This document shows positions 39,722-49,062 of a stretch of DNA of 64,000 bases, piece by piece. The translations under genes and the position numbers were made by a program. Where the stretch lies: assembly GCF_021654775.1 (NCBI RefSeq), contig NZ_AP025343.1, positions 6,700,001-6,764,000 on the forward strand, in the 5' to 3' direction. How positions within the stretch are numbered: position 1 is the stretch's first letter; each line of letters opens with the position of its first letter. This stretch comes from Paenibacillus azoreducens. GTDB lineage: Bacteria > Bacillota > Bacilli > Paenibacillales > Paenibacillaceae. The notes below the pieces were generated by a model that worked only from the letters and a program-made list of their open reading frames with translations, was not told the DNA's origin and did not search any database.

Positions 39722-40981
39722 TTATGAGGCTTGCGGATGATCCGACGGCTTGCGGTACTGCTGCATGGCTTGTTCAAGCTCTTTCGAGATGTCATTCAAC
39801 GTTTGGGTCGCAGTCGCAATCTGTTCCATTATGGCATGGTGCTCTTCTACCGCTTGCGTTACATTGTTCATTTCCTGCGTCGTTTTAACCGCAATCTGTT
39901 CCGTTTTTTGCATCGTGTCAACCAACTGCTCGGCGCCGGCGGCGATTTCTTCTACCGAAGAGGATACTTCCTGCATTTGTCCGGCTACCTCACCGATCGA
40001 AAGCTTGATGAATTCGAAGGATTCCCCGGCTTCCTTGACTCCCCGGAGCCCATTATCCACTTGGCTTGCGACAAGTTTGGTCGAGGTTACCGCTTGAACC
40101 GTTTCATTCAGGATCAGCGAAACGACCTGCGTAACTTGCTTTGCTGATTCCGAAGATTGTTCGGCGAGATTGCGCACTTCGCTGGCGATAACGGAAAAAC
40201 CTCTGCCTTCGTCGCCAAAGCGCGCCGCTTCAATCGCGGCATTAAGCGCAAGCAAATGCGTTTGTTCGGCGATCTCCCGAATGATGGATACGAACGATGC
40301 AACTTCCCTTGAACTCTCTTCCAACCGGCTCATGATGTCAACCAGGGAGTGAACCGTCGTATTGGCTTCGCCCATTTGATCAATGGCAGTCACAATCGAT
40401 TCCTGCCCTTTCGTCGCCTTCTCGGACGATTCGGTCGCCGCTACCGCCGTCTCGTCCGCACTTCCCGCGATATGCCGGATTGCGCCGACGACGTCGTTCA
40501 CTGTATTGGAGCTGATGCGGATCATATCCGTCTGCTGGTTGGCGTCGGCAGATACCCCCAGCGTTGCTTCCTTAATCATGTCGGAAACGTAAAAACCCAT
40601 TTCGGAGTTGGTCTTGACCTGCTCAATCGCTCCTCCGATTTTTGAAATATGTTCTTTTACCTGGTTCGAAAGCTCCTTATACTGTTCTGTGACCAGTACA
40701 TAATCCCCATCTGCGCTGGCGGCCTGGTAGTTCTTTAGTTCTTCGATGTTCGAGTCGGAACCGGTCTGCGCCGCTTGGCCTTTGGCCGAACGCAGCAGCC
40801 ACAACGCGATGAAATAGCTTGCCGGGAGAGTCAACACCAGGCTTAAAATAAGTCCGGCGAAGACGGGAAGTCCCAACATAAAGCAAATCAGATTAATCAC
40901 GATGACCGCGCCCGAGAATAAACCGGCGCCTTGCAAACTTACTTGTTTAAGTTTCTTATGTATATCTGTTTTTTCAGTCAT
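39722..40981 (-). CDS. Methyl-accepting chemotaxis-like protein without outer sensor domain
   Basis: About 419 residues from [10 protein letters not shown] (ATG 40981, GGAGTGAG upstream). Two adjacent membrane segments (about 18-62) with almost no outer loop are followed directly by a helical region and the conserved signalling hairpin ([20 protein letters not shown], about 245-264, then [18 protein letters not shown]). No Cache, HAMP or PAS domain is visible. It should couple to CheA/CheW; the input might be membrane state or a partner protein. The upstream STAS-like gene (186 bp away) could belong with it. Confidence 0.9.
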   Translation of the reverse strand: MTEKTDIHKKLKQVSLQGAGLFSGAVIVINLICFMLGLPVFAGLILSLVLTLPASYFIALWLLRSAKGQAAQTGSDSNIEELKNYQAASADGDYVLVTEQYKELSNQVKEHISKIGGAIEQVKTNSEMGFYVSDMIKEATLGVSADANQQTDMIRISSNTVNDVVGAIRHIAGSADETAVAATESSEKATKGQESIVTAIDQMGEANTTVHSLVDIMSRLEESSREVASFVSIIREIAEQTHLLALNAAIEAARFGDEGRGFSVIASEVRNLAEQSSESAKQVTQVVSLILNETVQAVTSTKLVASQVDNGLRGVKEAGESFEFIKLSIGEVAGQMQEVSSSVEEIAAGAEQLVDTMQKTEQIAVKTTQEMNNVTQAVEEHHAIMEQIATATQTLNDISKELEQAMQQYRKPSDHPQAS

Positions 40982-41167
40982 GGTGTTTCTCACTCCATCT
41001 ATCCGATTACACCCGATGCCTAATGACATCGGGTGCGCGTTTTTCATGCAGATCAAAGAATGTACAAGATTTAGTGCAAAAACCGCTTCATTCCTTAATC
41101 ACAAGTTAAATCTCCGCTTTACGCAGGCTGTTATATGCAGCACCCCGTCAGGGACATTTTTAAATTA

Positions 41168-41512
41168 TTATCCTTGCAAGAAAGCTTCTGCATCTTCCAG
41201 TTTTTCGAAAGAATCCACCACTTCGCCAAACATCCGTTTCATTTGCAGCTTTGATACCGCAGAACCAGTATAATAGGCCCATTTCGTCAGCCCTTTTTGA
41301 ACGGAAAGCTCTCCAAGGTGACTAAGTTGTTCTGCTACATCCATCGTAAACAGTTTTCCTTCACTCAGGTCGGTCATGCCGGTAAAGCCTGGTTTTACAC
41401 TCTCCAGCACCTTTGTGTAATCGTCGATGTAGTTCTGAACGTTGTCTTTGTTGATTTCATGGACTTTTACCATTACCCGGTTACGTGCTGCATCATAATT
41501 AATTGAATACAT
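41168..41512 (-). CDS. Small STAS/SpoIIAA-like protein, hypothetical
   Basis: About 114 residues from MYSINYDAARN (ATG 41512, GGGGG upstream). The pattern of an N-terminal strand, a middle DLSEG-type loop after a strand (FTGMTDLSEG), and a C-terminal SFEKLEDAEAFL helix resembles SpoIIAA-like STAS domains. Function unknown. It lies between a chemoreceptor-like gene and the NRPS gene in the same orientation, with 106 bp to the NRPS stop. Confidence 0.7.
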   Translation of the reverse strand: MYSINYDAARNRVMVKVHEINKDNVQNYIDDYTKVLESVKPGFTGMTDLSEGKLFTMDVAEQLSHLGELSVQKGLTKWAYYTGSAVSKLQMKRMFGEVVDSFEKLEDAEAFLQG

Positions 41513-41618
41513 GTGTTCTACCCCCATCGGATAAATTTAGAATATATTGGTTTTAGGATAAGCAAAAAAAATAGATTTGTAAAGGAGTATTTACCGAATT
41601 ATGTAGAAACATGTCGAA

Positions 41619-44600
41619 TTAGATAAATCCCTCTTCTTTACTATGAATAAACATTTTATGAATCATTTCCCGGTCCAGATGCGGCCATTCAAAGCCAAGC
41701 AGTGACAGAATTCTGACAGTTTTTGTCGAAAAAGTTCGGAAAATTGTCGTAAAGATCGTTTCCTCCATCCAACCGTAATGAAGCATGATTTGCTCGATTT
41801 CATGTTTCAATTTTTCATTGTCATAGTTTGCATGCAGATAATCGACAAATTTGTCGAATGACAGCAGTTCAACAGGGAATCCTAGCGGATTCTCGCGCAG
41901 TACCTCGCCGATGTTCTTTTCATGCGGATTCGCGATATGGAACACCTCGTTTTGAAGCGCCTTGCGGTCGGCAAGCAGCAAGATCGCTTTGCTCGATTGA
42001 TCCACATAAGTAAAGTCGACGTCATTGGCTTCTCCCGGCGCCGTTCCCAGCATAAGGAAAGATTTCATCGTTGTATAAAACGCGTTATCCGCAATATTTT
42101 CCTGGAACCGTCCCGTCCGGGAGTGGAAAACGATATTGCCGAGCCGATATATATTGGCGACGATCCCCTGGTCCCTTGCGGCCATGACCAGCCGCTCCGC
42201 TTCGAACTTCGTCTTGGCATAATAATTCTCGAAACGTTGTCCCAAATCGAGATCATATTCCGTAAAGAAAACATGCTGCCGATTTTCCACGACCCCCGTC
42301 GCGACGCCAAGCGTGGATATATGATGCATATGTTTCGGTTTGCCTTCCGCGGCAAAGTCCAGCAAATTGGCTGTCGCTTTAACGTTCTGCAATTCGAAGT
42401 CATCATAACTTCCGTAATGCTTGACGTTTGCCGCCGCATGGAAGATAGCGTCTACGGTTTGCATCAGCTCCTCATGGCGCTCTCCGGTCAGACCAAGCTG
42501 CGGTTTGGTGATGTCGCCCGCATGCACGTTGATTCTTTTTTCATATCTATCAAACCATTCCGGACCGAAATAATAGGCGCATTTTTGTTTCAGGCGTTCC
42601 TGCGCAGCCTCATCCGATCCCGCCCGGACAATCGCATGGACATTCCACTTCTTGCCGGTAACCGCTTCGTGGACCAAATGTGCACCCAGGTATCCCGTAG
42701 CCCCTGTAATAAGCACCTCTTGATAACCGTTCACAGCCGTATAATCCAGTGAATCATAAGCGCTGCAGCGTTTTTCATAACTTGCCTGCTCTTCGGAAAA
42801 ATCGATATTTTTCAGACCTCCGTAGAGCTGTTTCACCTGTTCCAGCCGGGAATGCAGATGATTGGTTTTCGGTTTGATTTTGCTTGCCAGCGCAGCCACG
42901 GTTTGATATTCAAAAATATCGTTCATGCCGATTTCGAACTGCTTCTGCAGTCTGGCGACAACAACGGTTGCTTTCAGCGAGTGGCCGCCAAGTTCAAAGA
43001 AATTGTCCTGGGCGCCGATTTTATCCACCTGAAGCACGGCTTGCCATACCTCGGCAACCGCCTGCTCTATTTCCGTTCTTGGCGCGACATAGTCTTTGCT
43101 TCGGCCCTGCGAAGCGTCCGGTTCAGGCAAGGCTTTCCGGTCAATTTTTCCGTTTGGCGTCAACGGCATCTCCGGCAGCTGCATGAAATAGGACGGGATC
43201 ATATAATCCGGCAAGGCTTTTCCTATATGCTCTCTCAGCTCGCTAATAGCGAGTTCGGCCACGGCCGTATAATAAGCGCATAAATAATGGCCGCCCTTGC
43301 CGTCTTCCTTGGCGATGACAATCGCCTCCGATACGGCCGGATGGTTCAGCAGGCAATTTTCGACCTCGCCCAGTTCGATGCGGAAACCGCGGATCTTGAC
43401 CTGATGGTCGAGCCGGCCCAGAAACTCGATGGTTCCATCCTTCGCCCATCTTGCCAGGTCGCCTGTTTTATACATGCGTTCTCCCGGGATAAACGGGCTC
43501 GGCACGTAACGCTCACGCGTCATTTCCTCATTGTTGTAATACCCGCGGCCCACATTATGTCCTGCAATGTATAGTTCACCGGCCACGCCGACTGGCTGAG
43601 GCTGATAGTTCTCATTTACGATATAGATCTGCGTATTCGCAATCGGCTTTCCGATCGGCGGCAGTTCCGGTATAAAGCCGGACGGATCAATCGTATGCGT
43701 CGTGACTACATGCGTCTCCGACGGTCCGTAATGGTTATGCAAGTAAACGCCGTTTCGCGTCAGATGCGCACGGAATTTCTCCGGTACGATCAGCTGCTCG
43801 CCGGCCGTGATCACATGTTTCACTGTCGTAGGGAAACGGTCTGCGTATTCCTTCTCGTTCAGAATGAATTTCAGGAACGACACCGGCATAAACAGGATTT
43901 CAACGCCTGCTTTTTCAATGTAATCCAGCAGATCCCCGACTCTCATCCGCAAATCGCTTGTGATCAGATGCAGCGTGCCGCCGGCCCCCAGCGTCGACCA
44001 TATCTCCTGCGAGCAAACGTCGAAGCTGATCGTGGTGAATTGAAGCACATTTCCGCTGTAGTCGACATTGGTCGCACTGTACTCAAAATGCAGCAGGTTG
44101 ACGATATTCCGATGTTCGATCATTACGCCTTTCGGTTTTCCTGTCGTGCCCGAAGTATAGATCACATACAGCAAATCCCCGGGTTTGTTGACATGCGGCA
44201 AATTACCGGTAAATTCGCTATAAACCTCATCCGTGTCGATGAGCAGCGTTTCGCCCGCAAAGGCAACCTTGTCGGCAAGATGGGACTGTGTCAGAAGCAG
44301 CTTGGTATTGCTGTTTTCCAGCATATAAACGACCCGTTCCTGCGGATATTCGGGATCGACCGGAACGTACGCCCCTCCCGCTTTCAAAATGGCCAGCAGC
44401 CCGACGATCATCTCAAATGAACGGTCTGCCATCAGCCCCACCACTTGATCTGGCTCTACGCCTTTCATCCGCAGCGTATTAGCAAGCCGGTTAGCCCTTT
44501 CGTTCAACTCGCGGTAGGACATGCTTTGGTCGCCGAACACAAGCGCCGCTTTATCCGGCGTACGCTGTACCTGTTCCTCGAACAAGCCATGGATCGGCAT

Positions 44601-47600
44601 TTGATCCCGATAAGTCGAGGCAGTCGCATTTAGGCCGCTAACAAGATAATCTTGTTCCTCGGGGCCGAGCATCTCGAGTTCGCACAGCATCTTGCCGGGA
44701 TGAGCGATCGCATCGTGCAGCATCCGCAGGAAACGGCTGCCGAACGCTTCGATCGTCTGCCGTTCAAACAGATCCGTGCAGTACTGCAAATCGATCCGAA
44801 TGCCGTTTTCTTCCTCTGTCACATCCACCATCAGATCATATTTCGAGATTGGATGAACATACGAATCATTCGCCACATCCGCGCCTTCAAGCTGCAGCTC
44901 GAGCTTGCCTGTATTTTGCATGACAAACAACGTGTCAAACAGCAAATTGCGGCTCGGATCACGCGGAATATTCAAGGAACGGACAAGCTCCTCCAACTCG
45001 TAATCCTGATGCTCGAACGTATCCAGCAGCGCTCCCTTCACTTCCTGCAGCAGCCGCGCAAAGGTCTTGCGCTTCTCCGGATAGCAGCGCACCGGCATCG
45101 TATTGACGAACATCCCGATCACAGGCTGCAGCTCTTCATGCAATCTTCCCGCCACCGGAACGCCCGTGATGACATCCTCCTGATTCGTATAACGGGACAG
45201 GAGCGCATGGTATCCTGCAAACAGCACCATAAACGGCGTGGCGGTTGCGGCATATGCAAACTGCTTCAATTGGCCCGCTGCCTTTTCGTCAAGCCGGATC
45301 GTAACGGTATCGCCGCGGAAGCTTTGCTTGGCCGGACGTTCCCGGTCGGTCGGAAGCTGTAGGATCGGCAGTTCGCCTGATAACGTCTTCTCCCAATACG
45401 CTTTTTGCCGTTCGGCGTGATGCGGCGTTTCCGCCTGCCAGACAGCAAAGTCGGCAAAACCAAGCGGCAGCTCTTCCAATGTTTCGCCGCGGTACAGCTT
45501 GGATAGCTCTTCAAAAAAGATATTAGCCGATACGCCGTCAACGGCTATATGATGGAAATCAACCAGCAGTACGAAGCGTTCTTCCGCCCCGCACCGGATA
45601 AGCCAGGCCCGCAAGAGCGGCGCTTCACCCAAGTCAAAAGGCGTAATAAGCGAATGCATCAGTTCATGCAAACGATCTTTTGAGGATCCCTCGGCCCGGA
45701 CCAACTTAAGCTCAAACGGCACCTTTGCGTTTACCCGCTGCACGATTTCATCATTCTCCCAATGGAAAGATGTGCGCAGCGCATCATGTCTCTCAATCAT
45801 CGCGCAAAATGCTTGCTCCAAACGCTCACGATCAACTGTACCTTTGATGCGGAACGCAAACGGCGCATTATAAGCCGTTCCGACCTGATCCATCTGCTCG
45901 ATGAAATATAGCCGCCGTGCAGCCGAAGCTACTGGATAGCTTTCCCGCGCAGGTACCTTAACTATGGCGGCTGGATGGGCCTCAGCCAGTTCGGCCGCCG
46001 CCGCGGATTCTCCTTCCGCCAAACGGCTCGACACCGCTTGCTCGAGCCATTTGGCTTGTTCACGGACCGTCGTATGCTTGAACAGCTCGGCTACAGGAAA
46101 CGATATGCCGAAGCGCCGCTGCATCTTGGCTTGCAAAATAACGACTTTCAGCGAATCGCCGCCGGATGTAAAGAACGGTTCGCATGCGCCAACGCGGTTT
46201 AATCCGAGAACCTCCTTCCATAAGGAAGCAACTCCGTTTTCCCATTCGCCTTCCGGTGCTTCGAACTGCCCTTCATCATGTGTTTCGGCCGGGGCAGGAA
46301 GCGCGCGTCTGTCCACTTTGCCGTTCGCCGTGAGCGGAAGCTCCCCCAGCTGAACCAGCTTGGCCGGAACCATGTATTCAGGCAAATGTTCGGATAAATA
46401 ATCCGCCATTTCGCCATACGGAAACTCTCCGTCCGCCACTACGTACGCACATAAATATTTCGCGCCTGAAGCATCGTCAAGATCGATTACGATGACTTCG
46501 GATACCCGCGGATGCTGCAGCAGCCGGTGTTCAATTTCGCCGGTTTCGATACGGAAACCTCTGATCTTCACCTGGTGGTCGATGCGTCCCAGGAATTCGA
46601 TCACGCCATCTTCCGTCCATCTCGCCAAATCACCCGTCCGGTACATGCGCCCTTGGCCAGCCAGCGCGGTGGCCGTAAATTTCTCTGCCGTCAATTCCGG
46701 CTGGTTCAAATACCCGCGCGCAAGCCCTTCACCGGCAATGCATAACTCTCCTGCGACGCCGATCGGCTGAGGCTGGCCGTAAGCATCCATGATGTACACT
46801 TGCGAATTGCTGATCGGATATCCGATCGGAATATTCTCTTGCAGTTCCGTCACAAGGTAGGCTGTCGTTACGACGGTGTTTTCTGTCGGACCGTAGCAAT
46901 TGTACAAGTCATAGTGCTGCTTGCTGAACGTCTTCAGTTTGTCGCCACCCGCAAGCAGCACACGCAAAGACGGGTTGTCCAGCGTCATGAAATGCTCGCA
47001 AAACTGCGTCGGTAAAAAGCTGATAGTAATGGCATTTTGCTTGAAATATGTATGTAATTGGCCTGCATCAAGCCGAATGTCCTCCGGAATGACATGAAGC
47101 GCTGCGCCGGACACAAGGTAAGGGAAGATTTCCCACACGGAAGCATCGAATCCAAAACCTGCATATTTCGTGGCCCGGTCCTGATCCGTAACCTTGAATT
47201 CTTTGATATGCCATGCGCACAGATTAATAAGCGAACGATGTTCCACCATGACGCCTTTCGGTCGTCCGGTCGATCCCGATGTATAGATGATATATGCCAG
47301 ATCATCGGCCTGAACTCCCTCTCCGTGCTTCAGCCCCGCCTCCTCAACTAAAGGAGCCGAAATGTCCGAACCCGCTGCCGCGCATATGATTTCACCTTTA
47401 AAGCGGACGTCTTCGCCAAGCTCCACTTTTGGCTCGGTCACAAGCAATTCCGTCCCGCTGTCTTCCAGCATGTACAGGATTCGTTCAGCCGGATACGCCG
47501 GGTCGATAGGCAAGTATGCGGCGCCTGTTTTCAGAATCGCGAGCGTACCGATAATCATCTCCAGAGATGGCGTCGCAATAATGCCGACGATATGTCCCCG

Positions 47601-48473
47601 GCTCGCCCCTTTACGGATCAGTTCGCCAGCAAGTTTATCAGCCCTTGCATTCAGTTCCTTGTATGTCAGTGATTCATCACGATAGACGACTGCAACGTTA
47701 TCGGGAGTCTTCTGTACTTGATCCTCAAACATCCCGTGAATAGTGCGGTTCAGATCCACCGGCTCCCCAGTGCTGTTCCACTTGGACAGCAAATCCGCCT
47801 CTTCTTGTGAAATCAAGCTGAACCCGCCGATCGCGGCATCCGGATTCGACAGCCACTCTGTCACGATGGCTTGCAGGTGAAGGCACATGCGGCTGATAAA
47901 ATGATCCGAAAAGGCATTTGCCGAGTACAAAATCTCCAGCCCGCCCTCGTTGTTATCGCATAATTTCACCGCAGCATCCAGCTTACCCAGCAGTTCTTCG
48001 TGCGGCACCGCTTCCCCGAACAGGATGGCGGTATTGCAAACCGGAGCTGTGCCCGCCAGCCCGCAAACTTCCGAAACCTCTTGCAGGCTCACAGCCTGAT
48101 GAGCATGTTCGGACATGACGGAAGCGGTTTGTTGTACCAACGCCCGAAGCGGCGTCGTTCCTTGGGCCGTCATGATCAACGGATATGCTTGGTCTGCAGA
48201 GCCGATCGCGGCAAAAGCCACCTCTTCTTTCCGCAAATACTTTACGAGGAGCATGCCCCAGGCAGCGCCCAGCAGTTCATTTGGAGCAATTTGCGCCGTT
48301 TCGCAAGCTTGCTGAATTTTCAGACCCAGCCCGTCCGGCCAGGCATACTTGAATTTTTGCAGCCGGGGCGCATCCTTCCCTGAGCGGGTCCTCAGGATCG
48401 TGCGTTCTTCCAACGGTTTCATATATTCTTTCCATTTCTCCACAGCAGATCTTTCCTTTGTTAACTCCGACAT
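41619..48473 (-). CDS. Dimodular NRPS with terminal reductase (half-C)-A-T-C-A-T-R
   Basis: 2284 residues from MSELTKERSAVEKW (ATG 48473, AAAGGAAG upstream). Residues 20-235 look like the C-terminal half of a condensation domain, without HHxxxDG. A1 (about 245-740) has YIIYTSGSTGRPKG; T1 has GGDSL (about 771); C (about 845-1280) has intact HHIAVDG (about 974); A2 (about 1290-1790) has YVIYTSGTTGKPKG; T2 has GGHSL (about 1828); R (about 1915-2284) is an SDR thioester reductase with TGATGYLG and YxxxK in YYAKTK (about 2082). By alignment to GrsA, A1 reads DAWFLGCVV+K (Leu-like) and A2 DVQFIAHVV+K (Pro-like). The expected product is a dipeptide released as aldehyde or alcohol. Architecture resembles AusA of staphylococcal pyrazinones. 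No epimerase or thioesterase domain. Confidence 0.95.
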   Translation of the reverse strand: MSELTKERSAVEKWKEYMKPLEERTILRTRSGKDAPRLQKFKYAWPDGLGLKIQQACETAQIAPNELLGAAWGMLLVKYLRKEEVAFAAIGSADQAYPLIMTAQGTTPLRALVQQTASVMSEHAHQAVSLQEVSEVCGLAGTAPVCNTAILFGEAVPHEELLGKLDAAVKLCDNNEGGLEILYSANAFSDHFISRMCLHLQAIVTEWLSNPDAAIGGFSLISQEEADLLSKWNSTGEPVDLNRTIHGMFEDQVQKTPDNVAVVYRDESLTYKELNARADKLAGELIRKGASRGHIVGIIATPSLEMIIGTLAILKTGAAYLPIDPAYPAERILYMLEDSGTELLVTEPKVELGEDVRFKGEIICAAAGSDISAPLVEEAGLKHGEGVQADDLAYIIYTSGSTGRPKGVMVEHRSLINLCAWHIKEFKVTDQDRATKYAGFGFDASVWEIFPYLVSGAALHVIPEDIRLDAGQLHTYFKQNAITISFLPTQFCEHFMTLDNPSLRVLLAGGDKLKTFSKQHYDLYNCYGPTENTVVTTAYLVTELQENIPIGYPISNSQVYIMDAYGQPQPIGVAGELCIAGEGLARGYLNQPELTAEKFTATALAGQGRMYRTGDLARWTEDGVIEFLGRIDHQVKIRGFRIETGEIEHRLLQHPRVSEVIVIDLDDASGAKYLCAYVVADGEFPYGEMADYLSEHLPEYMVPAKLVQLGELPLTANGKVDRRALPAPAETHDEGQFEAPEGEWENGVASLWKEVLGLNRVGACEPFFTSGGDSLKVVILQAKMQRRFGISFPVAELFKHTTVREQAKWLEQAVSSRLAEGESAAAAELAEAHPAAIVKVPARESYPVASAARRLYFIEQMDQVGTAYNAPFAFRIKGTVDRERLEQAFCAMIERHDALRTSFHWENDEIVQRVNAKVPFELKLVRAEGSSKDRLHELMHSLITPFDLGEAPLLRAWLIRCGAEERFVLLVDFHHIAVDGVSANIFFEELSKLYRGETLEELPLGFADFAVWQAETPHHAERQKAYWEKTLSGELPILQLPTDRERPAKQSFRGDTVTIRLDEKAAGQLKQFAYAATATPFMVLFAGYHALLSRYTNQEDVITGVPVAGRLHEELQPVIGMFVNTMPVRCYPEKRKTFARLLQEVKGALLDTFEHQDYELEELVRSLNIPRDPSRNLLFDTLFVMQNTGKLELQLEGADVANDSYVHPISKYDLMVDVTEEENGIRIDLQYCTDLFERQTIEAFGSRFLRMLHDAIAHPGKMLCELEMLGPEEQDYLVSGLNATASTYRDQMPIHGLFEEQVQRTPDKAALVFGDQSMSYRELNERANRLANTLRMKGVEPDQVVGLMADRSFEMIVGLLAILKAGGAYVPVDPEYPQERVVYMLENSNTKLLLTQSHLADKVAFAGETLLIDTDEVYSEFTGNLPHVNKPGDLLYVIYTSGTTGKPKGVMIEHRNIVNLLHFEYSATNVDYSGNVLQFTTISFDVCSQEIWSTLGAGGTLHLITSDLRMRVGDLLDYIEKAGVEILFMPVSFLKFILNEKEYADRFPTTVKHVITAGEQLIVPEKFRAHLTRNGVYLHNHYGPSETHVVTTHTIDPSGFIPELPPIGKPIANTQIYIVNENYQPQPVGVAGELYIAGHNVGRGYYNNEEMTRERYVPSPFIPGERMYKTGDLARWAKDGTIEFLGRLDHQVKIRGFRIELGEVENCLLNHPAVSEAIVIAKEDGKGGHYLCAYYTAVAELAISELREHIGKALPDYMIPSYFMQLPEMPLTPNGKIDRKALPEPDASQGRSKDYVAPRTEIEQAVAEVWQAVLQVDKIGAQDNFFELGGHSLKATVVVARLQKQFEIGMNDIFEYQTVAALASKIKPKTNHLHSRLEQVKQLYGGLKNIDFSEEQASYEKRCSAYDSLDYTAVNGYQEVLITGATGYLGAHLVHEAVTGKKWNVHAIVRAGSDEAAQERLKQKCAYYFGPEWFDRYEKRINVHAGDITKPQLGLTGERHEELMQTVDAIFHAAANVKHYGSYDDFELQNVKATANLLDFAAEGKPKHMHHISTLGVATGVVENRQHVFFTEYDLDLGQRFENYYAKTKFEAERLVMAARDQGIVANIYRLGNIVFHSRTGRFQENIADNAFYTTMKSFLMLGTAPGEANDVDFTYVDQSSKAILLLADRKALQNEVFHIANPHEKNIGEVLRENPLGFPVELLSFDKFVDYLHANYDNEKLKHEIEQIMLHYGWMEETIFTTIFRTFSTKTVRILSLLGFEWPHLDREMIHKMFIHSKEEGFI

Positions 48474-48520
48474 GTACATCTTCCTTTGCATCATCATAGT
48501 TGTTAAATAGACCGAGCATA

Positions 48521-48740
48521 ACAAAAACATCGATCGACGCACTTCCAATGAAGAAAGACCGCGTTTAGCGGTAGTTTTTCTTGCGATATAAGGACGCAGG
48601 CTCTTGATGTCTATACTTTCTTATATCTAAACAAAAACGTCTATCGACGCACTTCCAATGAAGAAAGACCGCGTTTAGCGGTTTCTTGCGATTATAGAAT
48701 TTTCAAGCTCCGCTGAAATGTAAAAATTCTATAATCATAA
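48521..48740 (+). repeat. Two tandem family A repeats in the NRPS leader
   Basis: Copy f (48521-48629) and copy g (48631-48740) share about 50 identical bases (ACGCACTTCCAATGAAGAAA and on to the stem ACCGC-gttta-GCGGT). Copy f continues with the standard TTTTTCTTGCGATATAAGGA end. Copy g instead switches to TTTCTTGCGATTATAGAATT and an inverted AATTCTATAAT, a block also found in the element at 34.5-34.8 kb. Both lie between the leader terminator and the NRPS start codon. Confidence 0.82.
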
Positions 48741-48770
48741 CAAAAAACTCTACTTACCGAGAGTAGAGTT
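48741..48770 (-). terminator. Leader terminator downstream of the riboswitch
   Basis: On the minus strand AACTCTACT-ctcggta-AGTAGAGTT followed by TTTTTTG. It sits after the aptamer and about 270 bases before the NRPS start, the place of an expression platform. Confidence 0.85.
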
Positions 48771-48787
48771 GCGTAATTGCGAAAAAC

Positions 48788-48885
48788 ATCTTTCGGCAGC
48801 TGGCTGGCATGACGCAAACCCGTCTTTAGCCCCTTTAGCTTTGTGTCCCTATCTTTCGATAGGTTTACCTTTTGGAGTTTTCATT
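48788..48885 (-). promoter_or_regulatory. c-di-GMP-I (GEMM-I) riboswitch, NRPS leader
   Basis: On the minus strand the order of conserved blocks fits the GEMM-I aptamer: AAAAGGTAAACC, a perfect 6-bp stem CCTATC-GAAA-GATAGG with GNRA loop, GGGACACAAAGC, GGGGCTAAAGACGGG (tetraloop-receptor position) with a GACG...CGTC stem, and GCCAGCCAGCTGCCGA at the 3' side. Aligned to the V. cholerae Vc2 aptamer, position 20 is G (c-di-GMP rather than cGAMP type) and the intercalating A47 is kept; position 45 is A instead of G. An intrinsic terminator follows. Found by eye, without covariance scoring. Confidence 0.85.
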
Positions 48886-49062
48886 GTGCAGATATTCTGA
48901 TATAACTTGGACCAACACTTCAATCCATCTTCTAATATATATCATGATGATGCAAAAAGTACAGGTGGATTTTTTCCATAAAGAGGTAATAAAAGTGTCT
49001 ACATCCCGAATTTAAGTGAAATTTCACTGTATATCATTGTTATGGAATATAATGTAAAACGC

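Noticed and set aside
40985..41165. A second GEMM-type riboswitch before the chemoreceptor gene
   Set aside because: A dyad CACCCGATG/CATCGGGTG is present, but the GGCAAACC, GGGACGCAAAGC and receptor blocks are missing.
48474..48548. Extended NRPS start at 48548
   Set aside because: The extra 25 codons read through a family A repeat, while AAAAGGAAG-type spacing supports ATG at 48473.
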